Positions 19,901 to 27,763 of a stretch of DNA of 64,000 nucleotides are shown in pieces. Origin of the DNA: JTS-RE37 sp041744575 (GTDB lineage Bacteria > Bacteroidota > Bacteroidia > Flavobacteriales > Flavobacteriaceae); NCBI GenBank assembly GCA_041744575.1, contig JBGTKP010000037.1:1-64000 (forward strand), written 5' to 3'. The position numbers and the translations under genes are program-made. Below the pieces are notes generated by a model. It was not told where the DNA came from and did no database searches. It saw only the letters and a program-made list of their open reading frames with translations. Position 1 is the first letter of the stretch. Each line of letters opens with the position of its first letter.

Positions 19901-20442
19901 ATGGCCGCTTCCACCTGCAGGACCTCCCGGCGGAATGCCAGGTCGGTCCGTTGGAAGGCATTGTGATGGAGGACATGGATCAGGATGGAAATCTGGACGT
20001 ATTCATAACCGGCAATTCCTATGCAACAGAGGTTACATCAGGGCGTTACGATGCAGTGAAAGGAATCGTACTGAAAGGTGATGGGCGGGGAGGCCTGACA
20101 CCTCTTTCATTGGAAAAAACCGGCTTCCTGAATGATCTTGACGGCAGCGGTCTGGCATTGCTTAGAAACCCGCTTGGATCTTCCTACCTGATAGCTGCAA
20201 GTAATGACGGGCCGCTTCGCATCTTTGGGGATGGTAATCAATACCGGACGGTAACGCCAGGATTGGAATGCCAGAGTTTGGAAATCCTACTTAAGGATAA
20301 CCGAAGTTATAAAAAGGAGTGCTATTTAGGATCGGGCTACTTGTCACAAGGGACACGTAGCATTGTGATCCATGACGGAATCAAGGAAGTAAGAACAACA
20401 GATACTGATGGCAGTACAAAAACAATATATCTTGCTAATTAG
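16936..20442 (+). CDS. VCBS/FG-GAP repeat lipoprotein with ASPIC/UnbV domain (second copy)
   Basis: An 1168-aa paralogue of the preceding gene with the same layout: lipoprotein signal ending LLLAC (Cys 20), N-terminal calcium-binding propeller repeats (DINNDGMPD, DINSDGWLD, DYDNDQDLD), a central ASPIC/UnbV domain (DPVMHFGLGMHKKIDSLEV, WPDGRYQLLTEVP), a second propeller half and a shared C-terminal stretch (HSRDELIGQINAMRSRF). It starts inside the end of its neighbour (ATGATG overlap). The two genes are clearly a tandem duplication that has since diverged. The C-terminal end overlaps the next gene by 35 bp. Confidence 0.88.
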   Translation: MMRLRIIMLIGTTLGLLLACGKKDTSGFRLLGASETGIDFENTIKENDSINVFEFMNIYTGAGVAVGDINNDGMPDVYFSGNMVSGRMYLNKGDLQFEDVTESAGLLDFRWGTGVTMVDINSDGWLDLYVCVSGSAAESERANLLYINNGDMTFTEKAKEFGLADTRQSMQAAFFDYDNDQDLDMYLLVNQAAYEYRVNSSTPRQLKGQSVSNDRLYRNDGNNHFTDVTLQAGILVEGYGLGVGISDIDEDGWPDIYVSNDFIGNDILYINQGNGTFKDRIMDYLNHTSYAGMGNDIADFDNNGKPDIMVLDMRPEDNERQKLIISSTGYDRFNMMLDAGYQPQYSRNTLQLNKGGGEFSEIGFLAGVSSTDWSWSPLLADFDNDGYRDMFVSNGFLRDLGNLDYIHYQNIYDNPLGDADAKIKKKLESIADLPSARLQNYLYKNKGDTTFKNVTEEWGMEVPSCSNGAAYADLDNDGDLDLVVNNVNQSAFLYENLSERDSAANYVSLVFKGDAANTFGIGSKIKITTGSKSQVSEQFLSRGYESSIDPVMHFGLGMHKKIDSLEVRWPDGRYQLLTEVPSNRQITLVQANAKKIAAPPKPQPGTTWLQDITDSLGVSFRHTEDAVADFKLQPILPHMHSRLGPGIAVADVDGDHREDFYVGGAARQNGQLYIQQQNGTFEIREWPLDAEFEDMGTLFFDADKDGDQDLYVVSGGVFLNADLSAYQDRLYLNDGKGNFEQAEGLPDLSASGSVVTATDFDRDGDLDLFIGGRVSPGAYPMAAKSRLLENHGLPGAKPEFRDISDTVLGWDQLRMVTSALWTDYDNDGWTDLIACGEFMPIVLFHNNKGKLEVVPPEISGLIKSEGWWNSINGGDLDNDGDTDYILGNLGWNSKYVASPEEPLCIYASDYDKNGRVDPVMCYFIQGRNYMAHSRDELIGQINAMRSRFKTYQSFAETTFEKSFRPEELRDAYVVKSYNFASSYLQNLGDGRFHLQDLPAECQVGPLEGIVMEDMDQDGNLDVFITGNSYATEVTSGRYDAVKGIVLKGDGRGGLTPLSLEKTGFLNDLDGSGLALLRNPLGSSYLIAASNDGPLRIFGDGNQYRTVTPGLECQSLEILLKDNRSYKKECYLGSGYLSQGTRSIVIHDGIKEVRTTDTDGSTKTIYLAN

Positions 20443-21769
20443 GAATGCCCTGCTGATTTTCGTTGCGTTATTGTCCCTGGCATCTTGCGCGGAAAGAAAT
20501 GATCAGGTAGGGCAGGAGCGCTATTTCAAGGGGGGTATTGCCAAGTACAATCGTTTGTTGACGGATGTGATCGTTGCTGATATTTTTACGCCCCCGGTGG
20601 CAAGCAGGATCTACGCCTATAGCAACGTTGCAGCCTATGAGTGTGCCCGGTATATGGATCAGGAGCGTCCAAGCCTTGCAGGGCAGGTCAATGGCCTTGA
20701 TTCCCTGCCACAGCCTGAATCTACAATGGCCTATTCCTATCCTCTGGCATCCCTGGTAGCATTTACAAGGGTTGCCGAGAACCTGGTATTTGATCGGGAA
20801 CGGATAGAAAAACTAAGGACATCCCTGCTAAAGGAGGTGGAGGATGTTGGCATGGAAAGCGAAACCTACAGAAATTCTGTAGATTTTGGGCAGGCAATGG
20901 GGGACCGTATCCTGGAATGGGCAAAGAAGGATGGCTACAACCAAAGGACATCCCTCCCGCGATACAGCGTTTCTGAAGATCCGGGCCGGTGGCGGCCTAC
21001 GCCTCCCGACTATCTTGAGGCCATCGAACCCCATTGGAGTACCATGAGGCCATTTGTAATGGATTCGGCTTCCCAATTTGACCCGGGATTTCCAACCTCC
21101 TTTGATTCGGCGGAAGGTTCGCCTTTTTATAAAGAGGCTATGGAGGTATACGGAACTGTGCTTCAGCTTACCCCCGAACAATTGGATATCGCGAAGTTCT
21201 GGGATTGTAACCCGAATATTTCCCATACCAAGGGTCATGTCATGTTCTTCCAGCAACAAATTTCGCCAGGAGGCCACTGGATACATATTACCGCGCAGAT
21301 TCTGGATGAAAAAGCCCTGGATTTTGCAGCCGAGACAGCAGTTATGACCAGGGTAACAATGACACTTGCGGATGCCTTCATCAGTTGTTGGGATCAAAAG
21401 TTCAAAAGTGGCCTGACCCGGCCTGAAACCTATATCAATAAATATATAGATCCTGACTGGAAACCGATCCTGCAAACCCCCGCTTTTCCTGAGCACACCT
21501 CAGGGCATAGTGTTGCCTCGACCAGTGCTGCGACTATCCTGACCCATTTATTCGGGGAGAACCACACCTTTATAGATTCAACCGAAATTCCCTACGGCTT
21601 GCCTGCAAGAAAATTTCCGGGATTTTTGGCGGCTTCCAGGGAGGCGGCCATAAGCAGGCTTTACGGGGGCATTCATTATCGGCCGGCCATAGAAAAAGGA
21701 AAAATCCAGGGAGAGGCTGTAGCCAACTTTGTGATTAAAAAGATTGATATGGGAGACGAATTAAACTGA
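20408..21769 (+). CDS. Vanadium-dependent haloperoxidase/PAP2-superfamily lipoprotein
   Basis: A 453-aa protein with lipoprotein signal ending LLSLASC (Cys 27). Three separated motifs match the anion pocket of the vanadium haloperoxidase/acid phosphatase superfamily: K plus RP in KFKSGLTRPETY (about residue 333-344), the GH-containing PEHTSGHSVAST (about 361-372) and SRLYGGIHYRP (about 416-426). Family members either oxidise halides with peroxide or cleave phosphate esters; the sequence alone does not decide. Its start lies 35 bp inside the preceding gene, and no later Met precedes the lipobox, so the overlap seems real. The protein is predicted to face the periplasm or the cell surface. Confidence 0.85.
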   Translation: MAVQKQYILLIRNALLIFVALLSLASCAERNDQVGQERYFKGGIAKYNRLLTDVIVADIFTPPVASRIYAYSNVAAYECARYMDQERPSLAGQVNGLDSLPQPESTMAYSYPLASLVAFTRVAENLVFDRERIEKLRTSLLKEVEDVGMESETYRNSVDFGQAMGDRILEWAKKDGYNQRTSLPRYSVSEDPGRWRPTPPDYLEAIEPHWSTMRPFVMDSASQFDPGFPTSFDSAEGSPFYKEAMEVYGTVLQLTPEQLDIAKFWDCNPNISHTKGHVMFFQQQISPGGHWIHITAQILDEKALDFAAETAVMTRVTMTLADAFISCWDQKFKSGLTRPETYINKYIDPDWKPILQTPAFPEHTSGHSVASTSAATILTHLFGENHTFIDSTEIPYGLPARKFPGFLAASREAAISRLYGGIHYRPAIEKGKIQGEAVANFVIKKIDMGDELN

Positions 21770-21859
21770 TTTCACCGGGAATTATATTTCATTAAAAAAT
21801 GCATGGATACCCTTTAAAATTTAACTGTTCAATTAGTATTAACCACCAACTTTATAATC

Positions 21860-22966
21860 ATGGCACAATTAGCAGCACACGTTTCTAAACGCCTTTTCTC
21901 CCTCGATGTATTCCGGGGCCTGACGATGTTCCTCCTGGTTGCCGAAGCAGCCGGATTTCATCACAATTTCTCTGAAATGGTCCGGGGAAACGGTTTCCTC
22001 ACGGCGATCGCTGATCAATTGCATCATCATCCATGGCACGGTTTGCGGTTCTGGGATCTCATCCAACCCTTCTTTATGTTTATTGTGGGGGTGGCGATGC
22101 CCTTTTCGCTCAGGAAGCGCCTGGATACTGAATCAAAGTCTTCGGTGACCAGACACATTCTGCGCCGCTGCCTGCTGCTTTTTTGTTTTGGGGTACTGCT
22201 CCACTGTGTTTATAGCCATGCCCTGGTCTGGGAACTGTGGAATGTGCTTGTTCAGCTCGCCTTTACCATCCTGATCGCCTATGCCATTATGAATCTTTCC
22301 CATAAGTCTCAGGTGGCCATTTCCATTGGCCTGCTTATCCTGACCGAAATCCTTTACAGGGTTTATAATCCCTCCGACCCATACAATAATGGTCAAAGTT
22401 TCGGATCTTTTATGGACATGATATTTATGGGAAAATTGAATGGTGATGGCTGGGTGACGATTAACTTTCTGCCCACGGCCGCACATACCATTTGGGGCGT
22501 AGTCTGCGGGCAGATATTGCTCTCCGCGAAAAAACCCTCCGAAAAGTTACGCCCCTTTATTGTATGGGGGATTGTGCTGCTTATTTTAGGGTTTGGCCTT
22601 GATTGGCTGAACATTACCCCGATCATTAAAAGACTTGCAACCACCTCTTTCACATTGGCCTCAGGAGGTTTTACGATTCTCACACTGGCCCTGTTCTATT
22701 GGTGGATTGATATAAGAGACCATCACAGTAAATGGATGCGGATCTTTTCAGTGGTGGGGACCAATTCCATATTTATTTATCTTTTTGCAGAAACGGTCGG
22801 GGCTCAATGGTTTCGAGGATTCGGACAGATATTTACCGAAGGCCTTCTTGCCCCCCTCGGGGTACAGGAAACGGTCATTCTCGTGATCAACTCCCTCTTT
22901 GTTCTTTTCATTTTTTGGTACATCACCTATTTCCTGGATCAAAGAAAGGTCTACTTCAAAGTGTGA
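21860..22966 (+). CDS. Membrane acyltransferase of the DUF5009/HGSNAT-like family
   Basis: A 368-aa polytopic protein with about ten hydrophobic segments. The N-terminus RLFSLDVFRGLTMFLLV and the FWDLIQPFFMFIVGVAMPFS motif are typical of the bacterial relatives of heparan-alpha-glucosaminide N-acetyltransferase (NagX/DUF5009). Such proteins are thought to move acetyl groups across the inner membrane onto amino sugars. It follows the haloperoxidase-like gene by 90 bp in the same direction and is probably the last gene of the SusCD transcript. The substrate is not known. Confidence 0.8.
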   Translation: MAQLAAHVSKRLFSLDVFRGLTMFLLVAEAAGFHHNFSEMVRGNGFLTAIADQLHHHPWHGLRFWDLIQPFFMFIVGVAMPFSLRKRLDTESKSSVTRHILRRCLLLFCFGVLLHCVYSHALVWELWNVLVQLAFTILIAYAIMNLSHKSQVAISIGLLILTEILYRVYNPSDPYNNGQSFGSFMDMIFMGKLNGDGWVTINFLPTAAHTIWGVVCGQILLSAKKPSEKLRPFIVWGIVLLILGFGLDWLNITPIIKRLATTSFTLASGGFTILTLALFYWWIDIRDHHSKWMRIFSVVGTNSIFIYLFAETVGAQWFRGFGQIFTEGLLAPLGVQETVILVINSLFVLFIFWYITYFLDQRKVYFKV

Positions 22967-23011
22967 ATCACATTTTCAAGTTGAGAAATAGCAGTGGTAT
23001 ACCAAATTTAA

Positions 23012-23038
23012 AAACCGACGCCGGAGAGACATCGGTTT
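23012..23038 (+). terminator. Possible terminator at the end of the SusCD locus
   Basis: AAACCGA pairs with TCGGTTT across a 13-nt loop 45 bp after the acyltransferase stop. The T-tract is short, so efficiency is doubtful. Confidence 0.4.
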
Positions 23039-23176
23039 ATAAACTAAACTAATTCAAATGAAGATTTCTTAGCAAATCTCAAAGTAAAGATCAGAAAGCG
23101 AAATATCCTTTCAGTTAAGTTAGTGTGATTTTAATATTATGATCCGGGGACCAGTCGTCGCCCGAACGTCCACTGA

Positions 23177-23689
23177 TCAGTTGTCAGGGTTTTTTCTTTC
23201 GGTTAATTCCCTGCGACCGATGAATGCCAAAGGCAAACCGATCGCAACGATCAGCACCAGCATGGCAATGAGCGCCCTCCCGAAGTTGAAAGGAGATTCG
23301 GGAATATTGGAGAGCGGAAGCACTACCAGATTCATCACCACCCATATAAATATACCGTAGGCCACTGCAATGAAAAGCGGATGTTTCAGATAACTTTTCA
23401 TTGCGGGATACAATGTAAAAAACAACACAGTCCACCCCGTGGCGATGATGTAGTGAAAAAACACTCCTGCAACCGCCATCGGAGTACCTCCCTGAAACGC
23501 GTCATCTCCAAAAACCCCGCTTGCGATATACTGAGACAATTTTAAGAAGGTTCCTCCGCGAAGAAGGGTCAGAAGTAATGCTGAAATCAGATCGAGGGTA
23601 CCCACCAGCAATGCCGCACTTGCTATTGTTTTCAAGCCCGTACCGGGCTTTGGTACCGGATATCTCCCCGAATTTTGTACTTCATCCAT
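23177..23689 (-). CDS. Four-helix integral membrane protein
   Basis: The 170-aa product has four hydrophobic segments (about residues 20-45, 70-95, 105-128 and 136-158) and a basic tail RRELTERKNPDN. The layout resembles the DUF1440/YagU-like group of inner-membrane proteins, but no diagnostic motif is visible and I do not assign a function. It is transcribed alone, convergent with the SusCD locus. Confidence 0.7.
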   Translation of the reverse strand: MDEVQNSGRYPVPKPGTGLKTIASAALLVGTLDLISALLLTLLRGGTFLKLSQYIASGVFGDDAFQGGTPMAVAGVFFHYIIATGWTVLFFTLYPAMKSYLKHPLFIAVAYGIFIWVVMNLVVLPLSNIPESPFNFGRALIAMLVLIVAIGLPLAFIGRRELTERKNPDN

Positions 23690-23880
23690 CAGCCAACAAT
23701 AAATGTCACAAATTGGCCATTACAAGTGTCTGGTGATAAAGGTACGATCTTTCCGCTGTCAAAATTCACAACTCAGACAACACCCTATGGCTGTTGCCTG
23801 TCCAAAGACATTCCTGAATCTTTTGATGTCAGTAATATATTTTTTCATCATCCTGAAACCTTGGTCCCGGGCTATTTTAT

Positions 23881-24102
23881 TTATAGCTCTTCACAGGTAA
23901 ATCCTTGTCGTTGGAGAATGGATGCGATGACACGTGGAGGCAGGACCCTGGTTTCGACCCGGAGGATATGATCACAATCCTCCAGGTCAAAATTCCAGCG
24001 CCCATTGTCCCTTACGACCTGATTTAATAGAGGGCTCAGCTGAATGATCTCCCGCTTTTTTTCGACTGATGTCCTGAATACGTGCACTTTGATCATTGCC
24101 AT
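23881..24102 (-). CDS. Small conserved protein (73 aa), HMA-like fold suspected
   Basis: The product begins M(AM)IKVHVFRTSVEKKREI and contains WNFDLEDCDHILRVET, ending GFTCEEL. Beta-alpha-beta spacing and length suggest a ferredoxin-like fold related to heavy-metal-associated domains, but the CxxC metal motif is absent. It starts 6 bp after the stop of the DinB-like gene and is certainly in one transcript with it. An alternative start is at 24096. The function is unknown. Confidence 0.7.
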   Translation of the reverse strand: MAMIKVHVFRTSVEKKREIIQLSPLLNQVVRDNGRWNFDLEDCDHILRVETRVLPPRVIASILQRQGFTCEEL

Positions 24103-24108
24103 AACTGA

Positions 24109-24609
24109 TTACCGGTCCCAGAAAGCAGGGGGTTCAACTCCCAGAGAACGCAGGTACACATATCCCTGACCCCGGTGATGGATTTCATTGTCAATGAAAT
24201 AAAAAATAGAAGACTGAACCGTTCCCTCATATTGCCCGAATAATTTTACGCGATCGTGAAATCGTTCTGCGGGGATATCGGCCCAAAGGATGTTGAGGTC
24301 CTCTGTGGTTTTATCCCATAATTTCAGCAATTCGGATTTCTGGTTCTTGTGGTCCTGACTTTCATTCAAAGGGACGGATTCGCCGGTGGCAATCTCGCGA
24401 AGTCCGGGCCCGGCAATTCCCAGAAGTTCCATTGTCATTTCCGCAAATGTCCGCATCCCCCCAATAGAAAATTCAAAAAATTCCTTTTCGGGAAAGGCCT
24501 CAATGACCCGCCTTGTCAAACCCCTGTGACCTTGCCAGTGGGCCAAAAATTCTTCTGGCGATAGTACTTGTGTAAGTTTTCCGTTTTTTTCAATTGTTCC
24601 AGTCATCAT
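24109..24609 (-). CDS. DinB/YfiT-like four-helix protein
   Basis: A 166-aa member of the DinB (YfiT-like) superfamily of putative metal-dependent four-helix bundles, unrelated to Pol IV. Candidate metal-binding histidines are seen in AHWQGHRG (N-terminal) and in EIHHRGQGYVYLRSLG (C-terminal), the usual last helix. Members include bacillithiol or mycothiol transferases, but the substrate is unknown here. It is divergent from a WYL-domain regulator with 327 bp between starts, and that region carries TGTCA/TGACA repeats. Confidence 0.82.
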   Translation of the reverse strand: MMTGTIEKNGKLTQVLSPEEFLAHWQGHRGLTRRVIEAFPEKEFFEFSIGGMRTFAEMTMELLGIAGPGLREIATGESVPLNESQDHKNQKSELLKLWDKTTEDLNILWADIPAERFHDRVKLFGQYEGTVQSSIFYFIDNEIHHRGQGYVYLRSLGVEPPAFWDR

Positions 24610-24936
24610 AGTTTTATTTAAAGGTTAAACTTCTGAAATCAAAATTAGAGGTGTCAGGTGACAGCCCTGTGTCAGCAGGTATTTTTTATTCTGCATTTTT
24701 TTATAATCGCATGATTTCTACGATGTTCCGGGGCTTATTTCTTTCTCCTGTTGACAATACACTGTCACTTAGGTGTATTTCTTTTGTGCGATTATCTTCA
24801 ATTTGTTTCGGAGAAACAGCTGGCTTTTAAAGTTGGGCTCCCGGCAGTAATATTTAACGGTTATCATGAAATGAAAGCTCTCCGCCGTGCCTTCCTGCGT
24901 GTCAAGTCCTATCTTTGGAGAATATATTCCTATGTC
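24610..24936. other. Divergent promoter region between the DinB-like gene and the WYL regulator
   Basis: Besides the repeats described separately (24652-24674 and 24752-24767), no gene or RNA was recognised. An in-frame upstream extension of the WYL gene from 24751 exists but does not look like protein sequence. Confidence 0.6.
24652..24674. promoter_or_regulatory. TGTCA/TGACA repeat cluster, candidate WYL-regulator site
   Basis: TGTCA-GG-TGACA (24652-24663) is a perfect inverted repeat and is followed by a third TGTCA at 24670-24674. A further pair, TGACA-N6-TGTCA, lies at 24752-24767. All are between the divergent DinB-like and WYL genes, where an autoregulatory site is expected. Confidence 0.45.
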
Positions 24937-25893
24937 ATGGGATTGGATACCATAAAACGTTTTGACCGGATTGTAGCGATCCTGATCCAGCTGCAATCCA
25001 GGCGAATAGTCAGGGCCCAGGACCTGGCCGACCGTTTTGAAGTCAGCCTCCGGACTGTTTACCGTGATATTCGTACCCTGGAAGCCTCCGGGGTGCCCAT
25101 TGCGAGTGAAGCCGGTGTCGGGTATTCCATTATGGAGGGCTATCGGTTGCCTCCTGTCATGTTTACCAGGGAGGAGGCCGGGAGTTTCGTAGCGGCAGAG
25201 AAACTGATGCAAAAATTTACGGATCGCACCCTGGGCTCCTACCATGAGTCGGCGATGTACAAAGTGAAGTCATTGCTGCGAGGCAGTGAAAAGGACTGGA
25301 TCAACGCTCTGGAATCGCAGGTGATTATCACGCCAGGGGAAGTTCTTTTTAATAAAAATATTCCCAATGCGCTTCAAATACTGTTTGAAAGTATTGCGAC
25401 TAAGAAACAAGTCTTCCTGAAATACCGATCCCCTGAATCTGTGAATCCTTCGGAACGGCACATAGAAACTGTGGGTCTGTTTAACGAGAATCAATATTGG
25501 TATGTTCTGGCCTATTGTCATTACCGGAATGATTACAGGCAATTCCGTACGGATCGCATTCAGGATATCAGATCTACGGACAAGGACTACCTGCTGCAGC
25601 ACGGACCGCTTGAAGATTACTTGTTAAAAAAGGAAACGGCTGCCAAAACCCGGGTCAGGATCGCTGTGGATAAAGCAATTGCCAGGCATATGCGTACCGG
25701 GAACCCTTATTTTGGATATGTTTCCGAAGAAAAGCGCAAGGATGACGTAGTAATGACCTTTATGACCACCGACCTCCATCAGGGATTTGCCCGATGGTAC
25801 CTCATGTTTGCGGATTACGCCACCATCCTTGAACCGCCCGATCTTAAAGCGAGGGTGCGGGAATTACTGGATAAGGCCAGTCGCCGGCTCTGA
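24937..25893 (+). CDS. WYL-domain transcriptional regulator (YafY-like)
   Basis: A 318-aa regulator. An N-terminal helix-turn-helix of the HTH_11/DeoR kind is at about residues 5-60 (RAQDLADRFEVSLRTVYRDI, TLEASGVPI), followed by the WYL ligand-sensing domain (QYWYVLAYCHYRNDYRQFR) and the C-terminal WCX extension. The start at 24937 (MGLDTIKRFDRI) was chosen because it matches the usual N-terminus. WYL domains sense nucleotides or other small molecules and often respond to DNA damage; the ligand here is unknown. It probably regulates itself and the divergent DinB-like gene. Confidence 0.88.
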   Translation: MGLDTIKRFDRIVAILIQLQSRRIVRAQDLADRFEVSLRTVYRDIRTLEASGVPIASEAGVGYSIMEGYRLPPVMFTREEAGSFVAAEKLMQKFTDRTLGSYHESAMYKVKSLLRGSEKDWINALESQVIITPGEVLFNKNIPNALQILFESIATKKQVFLKYRSPESVNPSERHIETVGLFNENQYWYVLAYCHYRNDYRQFRTDRIQDIRSTDKDYLLQHGPLEDYLLKKETAAKTRVRIAVDKAIARHMRTGNPYFGYVSEEKRKDDVVMTFMTTDLHQGFARWYLMFADYATILEPPDLKARVRELLDKASRRL

Positions 25894-25946
25894 GCTCCCG
25901 CCGGGAACTTAGCAGACTAGGTTGCCGTACCCTGTATCATAAATTG

Positions 25947-26219
25947 TCACTGGACCCTGCATTCTCCGGGCTCCCAGGAGACAAGACTGGCACCGCCTGC
26001 CTGGCAGGGATTGCCGTAGGTTTTTCCATCGCATCCACAAACAGGATGATATTCCATGGTGCAGGGACCTTCACTGACGCGGGACGGATCTATACAATTG
26101 GATGTTTTGGCTGCTCCGCAGGAGGCAATGCTGAGAATACAGGCATTAATAAACAAGAACCACAGCGCTTTACCAGACTTGCAAGAAGGGCAGCCGGTTT
26201 TCCATCTTCCGGTTTCCAT
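25947..26219 (-). CDS. Kazal-domain lipoprotein (putative protease inhibitor)
   Basis: A 90-aa product from M at 26219; a longer in-frame start at 26297 overlaps the upstream gene and is less likely. Residues 12-34 form a signal ending SIASCG, a probable lipobox. The rest is one Kazal-like domain: CIDPSRVSEGPCTMEY, HPVCGCDGKTYGNPCQA and a final C in PGEC. Kazal domains inhibit serine proteases. It starts 11 bp after the VOC gene and is likely co-transcribed. A lipid-anchored inhibitor could protect the cell from external proteases; that is inference. Confidence 0.78.
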   Translation of the reverse strand: METGRWKTGCPSCKSGKALWFLFINACILSIASCGAAKTSNCIDPSRVSEGPCTMEYHPVCGCDGKTYGNPCQAGGASLVSWEPGECRVQ

Positions 26220-26230
26220 CAGAATATGTT

Positions 26231-26626
26231 TTAGGATTTGGAGGTAATTGAGATCTGCAAAACGGAAAGGATGTTCCCGGAGGGATCCTTGAACCATGCA
26301 ATTTCCGGTCCGCTGCCGATTCTGGAAATCCCTTTTTCATCGGTTTTCAACCAGGGATAATGCTCCATTTTTACCTCTTTGGAAAGGAGCCGTTCTACTG
26401 CTTCTGTCACATTTTCTACCGGAAAATTTAGGACCGTGAAATTCGCGGCTTCATGGTCGGGTTTTGGGTAAATGAGGACCGGAGGTCCTTCCGGGATGTG
26501 GAGTTCTAATAGTCCCATAGAATTATCATTTACCTGAAGTTCCAGGATATCCCTGTAAAAATCCCGGGCCTTATCGAGATCTTTTACAGCGAAACTGCTG
26601 AATGCCTTAGATTTTGAAAAACTCAT
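26231..26626 (-). CDS. VOC (glyoxalase/bleomycin-resistance) family protein
   Basis: A 131-aa single-module VOC protein: SSFAVKDLDKARDFYRDIL at the start and IAWFKDPSGNILSVLQI at the end are the paired beta-alpha-beta-beta-beta signatures. ATG at 26626 was preferred over an upstream TTG. These proteins bind a metal and act on varied small molecules; the substrate is unknown. It lies between a nucleotide cyclase and the Kazal lipoprotein on the same strand. Confidence 0.85.
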   Translation of the reverse strand: MSFSKSKAFSSFAVKDLDKARDFYRDILELQVNDNSMGLLELHIPEGPPVLIYPKPDHEAANFTVLNFPVENVTEAVERLLSKEVKMEHYPWLKTDEKGISRIGSGPEIAWFKDPSGNILSVLQISITSKS

Positions 26627-26668
26627 AAGCAAATAGATTTACTGAGGTTTAAAGGTAGTGTTTTGCAT

Positions 26669-27763
26669 TTACAACATTTTGGCCTGTAATGCATAAATGA
26701 GCACTTCCTGCTGTTTCCCTCTAAGACGGATGCTCCCGAGCATTTTACTGGTAATATTCTCCGGAATCCGGAGCCTGCTGATTACTGCATCGCTTATAAT
26801 GACTTCCTCTTGCAATTCGCTGCATTTGCCCAGAATGCGTGACGTGGTATTTAGTACATCACCTGAATAGGTAATATCTCTTTTTACAATTCCAACCTCA
26901 CCGGCGACCACTTTTCCCGCATGGATCCCGGCCTTAAAGGAAGGCAACAGGCCATAACGCTTAAGGTAATACGTCCTTCTTTTTTGAATGCCCTCCTTAA
27001 TATCAAAAAAGCATCGGATGCAATGAGCGCTGTCCAGCCCATCCGCATCGTCCCATGCAATGACCACTTCATCGCCTACATATTGATAAATATTTCCCTT
27101 GTTTTCCAGGATCGGATCTGTAATGTCCGAAAAAAAATCTTTTAGGAGGGCATGATAAGTAGCATCTCCTAATCGTTCTGCCATCCCGGTCGAACCATTG
27201 AGGTCAAGGAACATAAAAATCCGGTTCTCCTGTCTTGGCGTCTGGTATTTCCCGCGCAGGATATTCCAAAAGGTACGATGCCCGAACTTGCTGTTGACCT
27301 GCAATAATAATTGGGTAAATACCACAATAAAGAACCAGACAAGGCCATTTTTTAAAGGGAAACTGTCAGTAACAAAGCTGATGAACGCCGCTTTTGTTTC
27401 AGGATCAGAAAGGGGTTTTCCTGTTTTTGATGGCACCATGGTTAACCCTAGAACAAGGGTGATGAATATCACAATCAAAATAAAGGATATACTCACAATG
27501 AGAATCTTATAGCCATAAGGTTTATCCCTGTACTTCTCGTTTACAAAAAATACCAGCAGGCTTCCGCCAATCAAAGCCCCGATGAGTGCGGGTAACATAT
27601 TTCGGATGAGCGATGCGGCAAAGGAATAATCCGGGACAGGTCCCAGAGAGTTCATTGTGTGCAGAAGCAAATGGTCATACACTGCAATTATGCAACCCAT
27701 AAACAACCATCCCAGGGTAATTACCCAAAGGCGTCTGAATTGGAGTCGTGTTCCGGTTTTCAT
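26669..27763 (-). CDS. Membrane-bound class III adenylate/guanylate cyclase
   Basis: A 364-aa protein with four transmembrane segments (about residues 11-30, 52-72, 85-108, 139-158) and a C-terminal class III cyclase domain (about 180-355). Metal-binding aspartates are seen in FMFLDLNGSTGMAERLG and in YQYVGDEVVIAW; the transition-state pair appears in SGDVLNTTSRILG (Asn and Arg). The product, cAMP or cGMP, is not decided. It is the first gene of a possible leftward transcript with the VOC and Kazal genes. Confidence 0.87.
   Translation of the reverse strand: MKTGTRLQFRRLWVITLGWLFMGCIIAVYDHLLLHTMNSLGPVPDYSFAASLIRNMLPALIGALIGGSLLVFFVNEKYRDKPYGYKILIVSISFILIVIFITLVLGLTMVPSKTGKPLSDPETKAAFISFVTDSFPLKNGLVWFFIVVFTQLLLQVNSKFGHRTFWNILRGKYQTPRQENRIFMFLDLNGSTGMAERLGDATYHALLKDFFSDITDPILENKGNIYQYVGDEVVIAWDDADGLDSAHCIRCFFDIKEGIQKRRTYYLKRYGLLPSFKAGIHAGKVVAGEVGIVKRDITYSGDVLNTTSRILGKCSELQEEVIISDAVISRLRIPENITSKMLGSIRLRGKQQEVLIYALQAKML

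Noticed and set aside
24751..24936. N-terminal extension of the WYL regulator
   Set aside because: The added 62 residues do not belong to the family and cover the repeat-rich promoter region.
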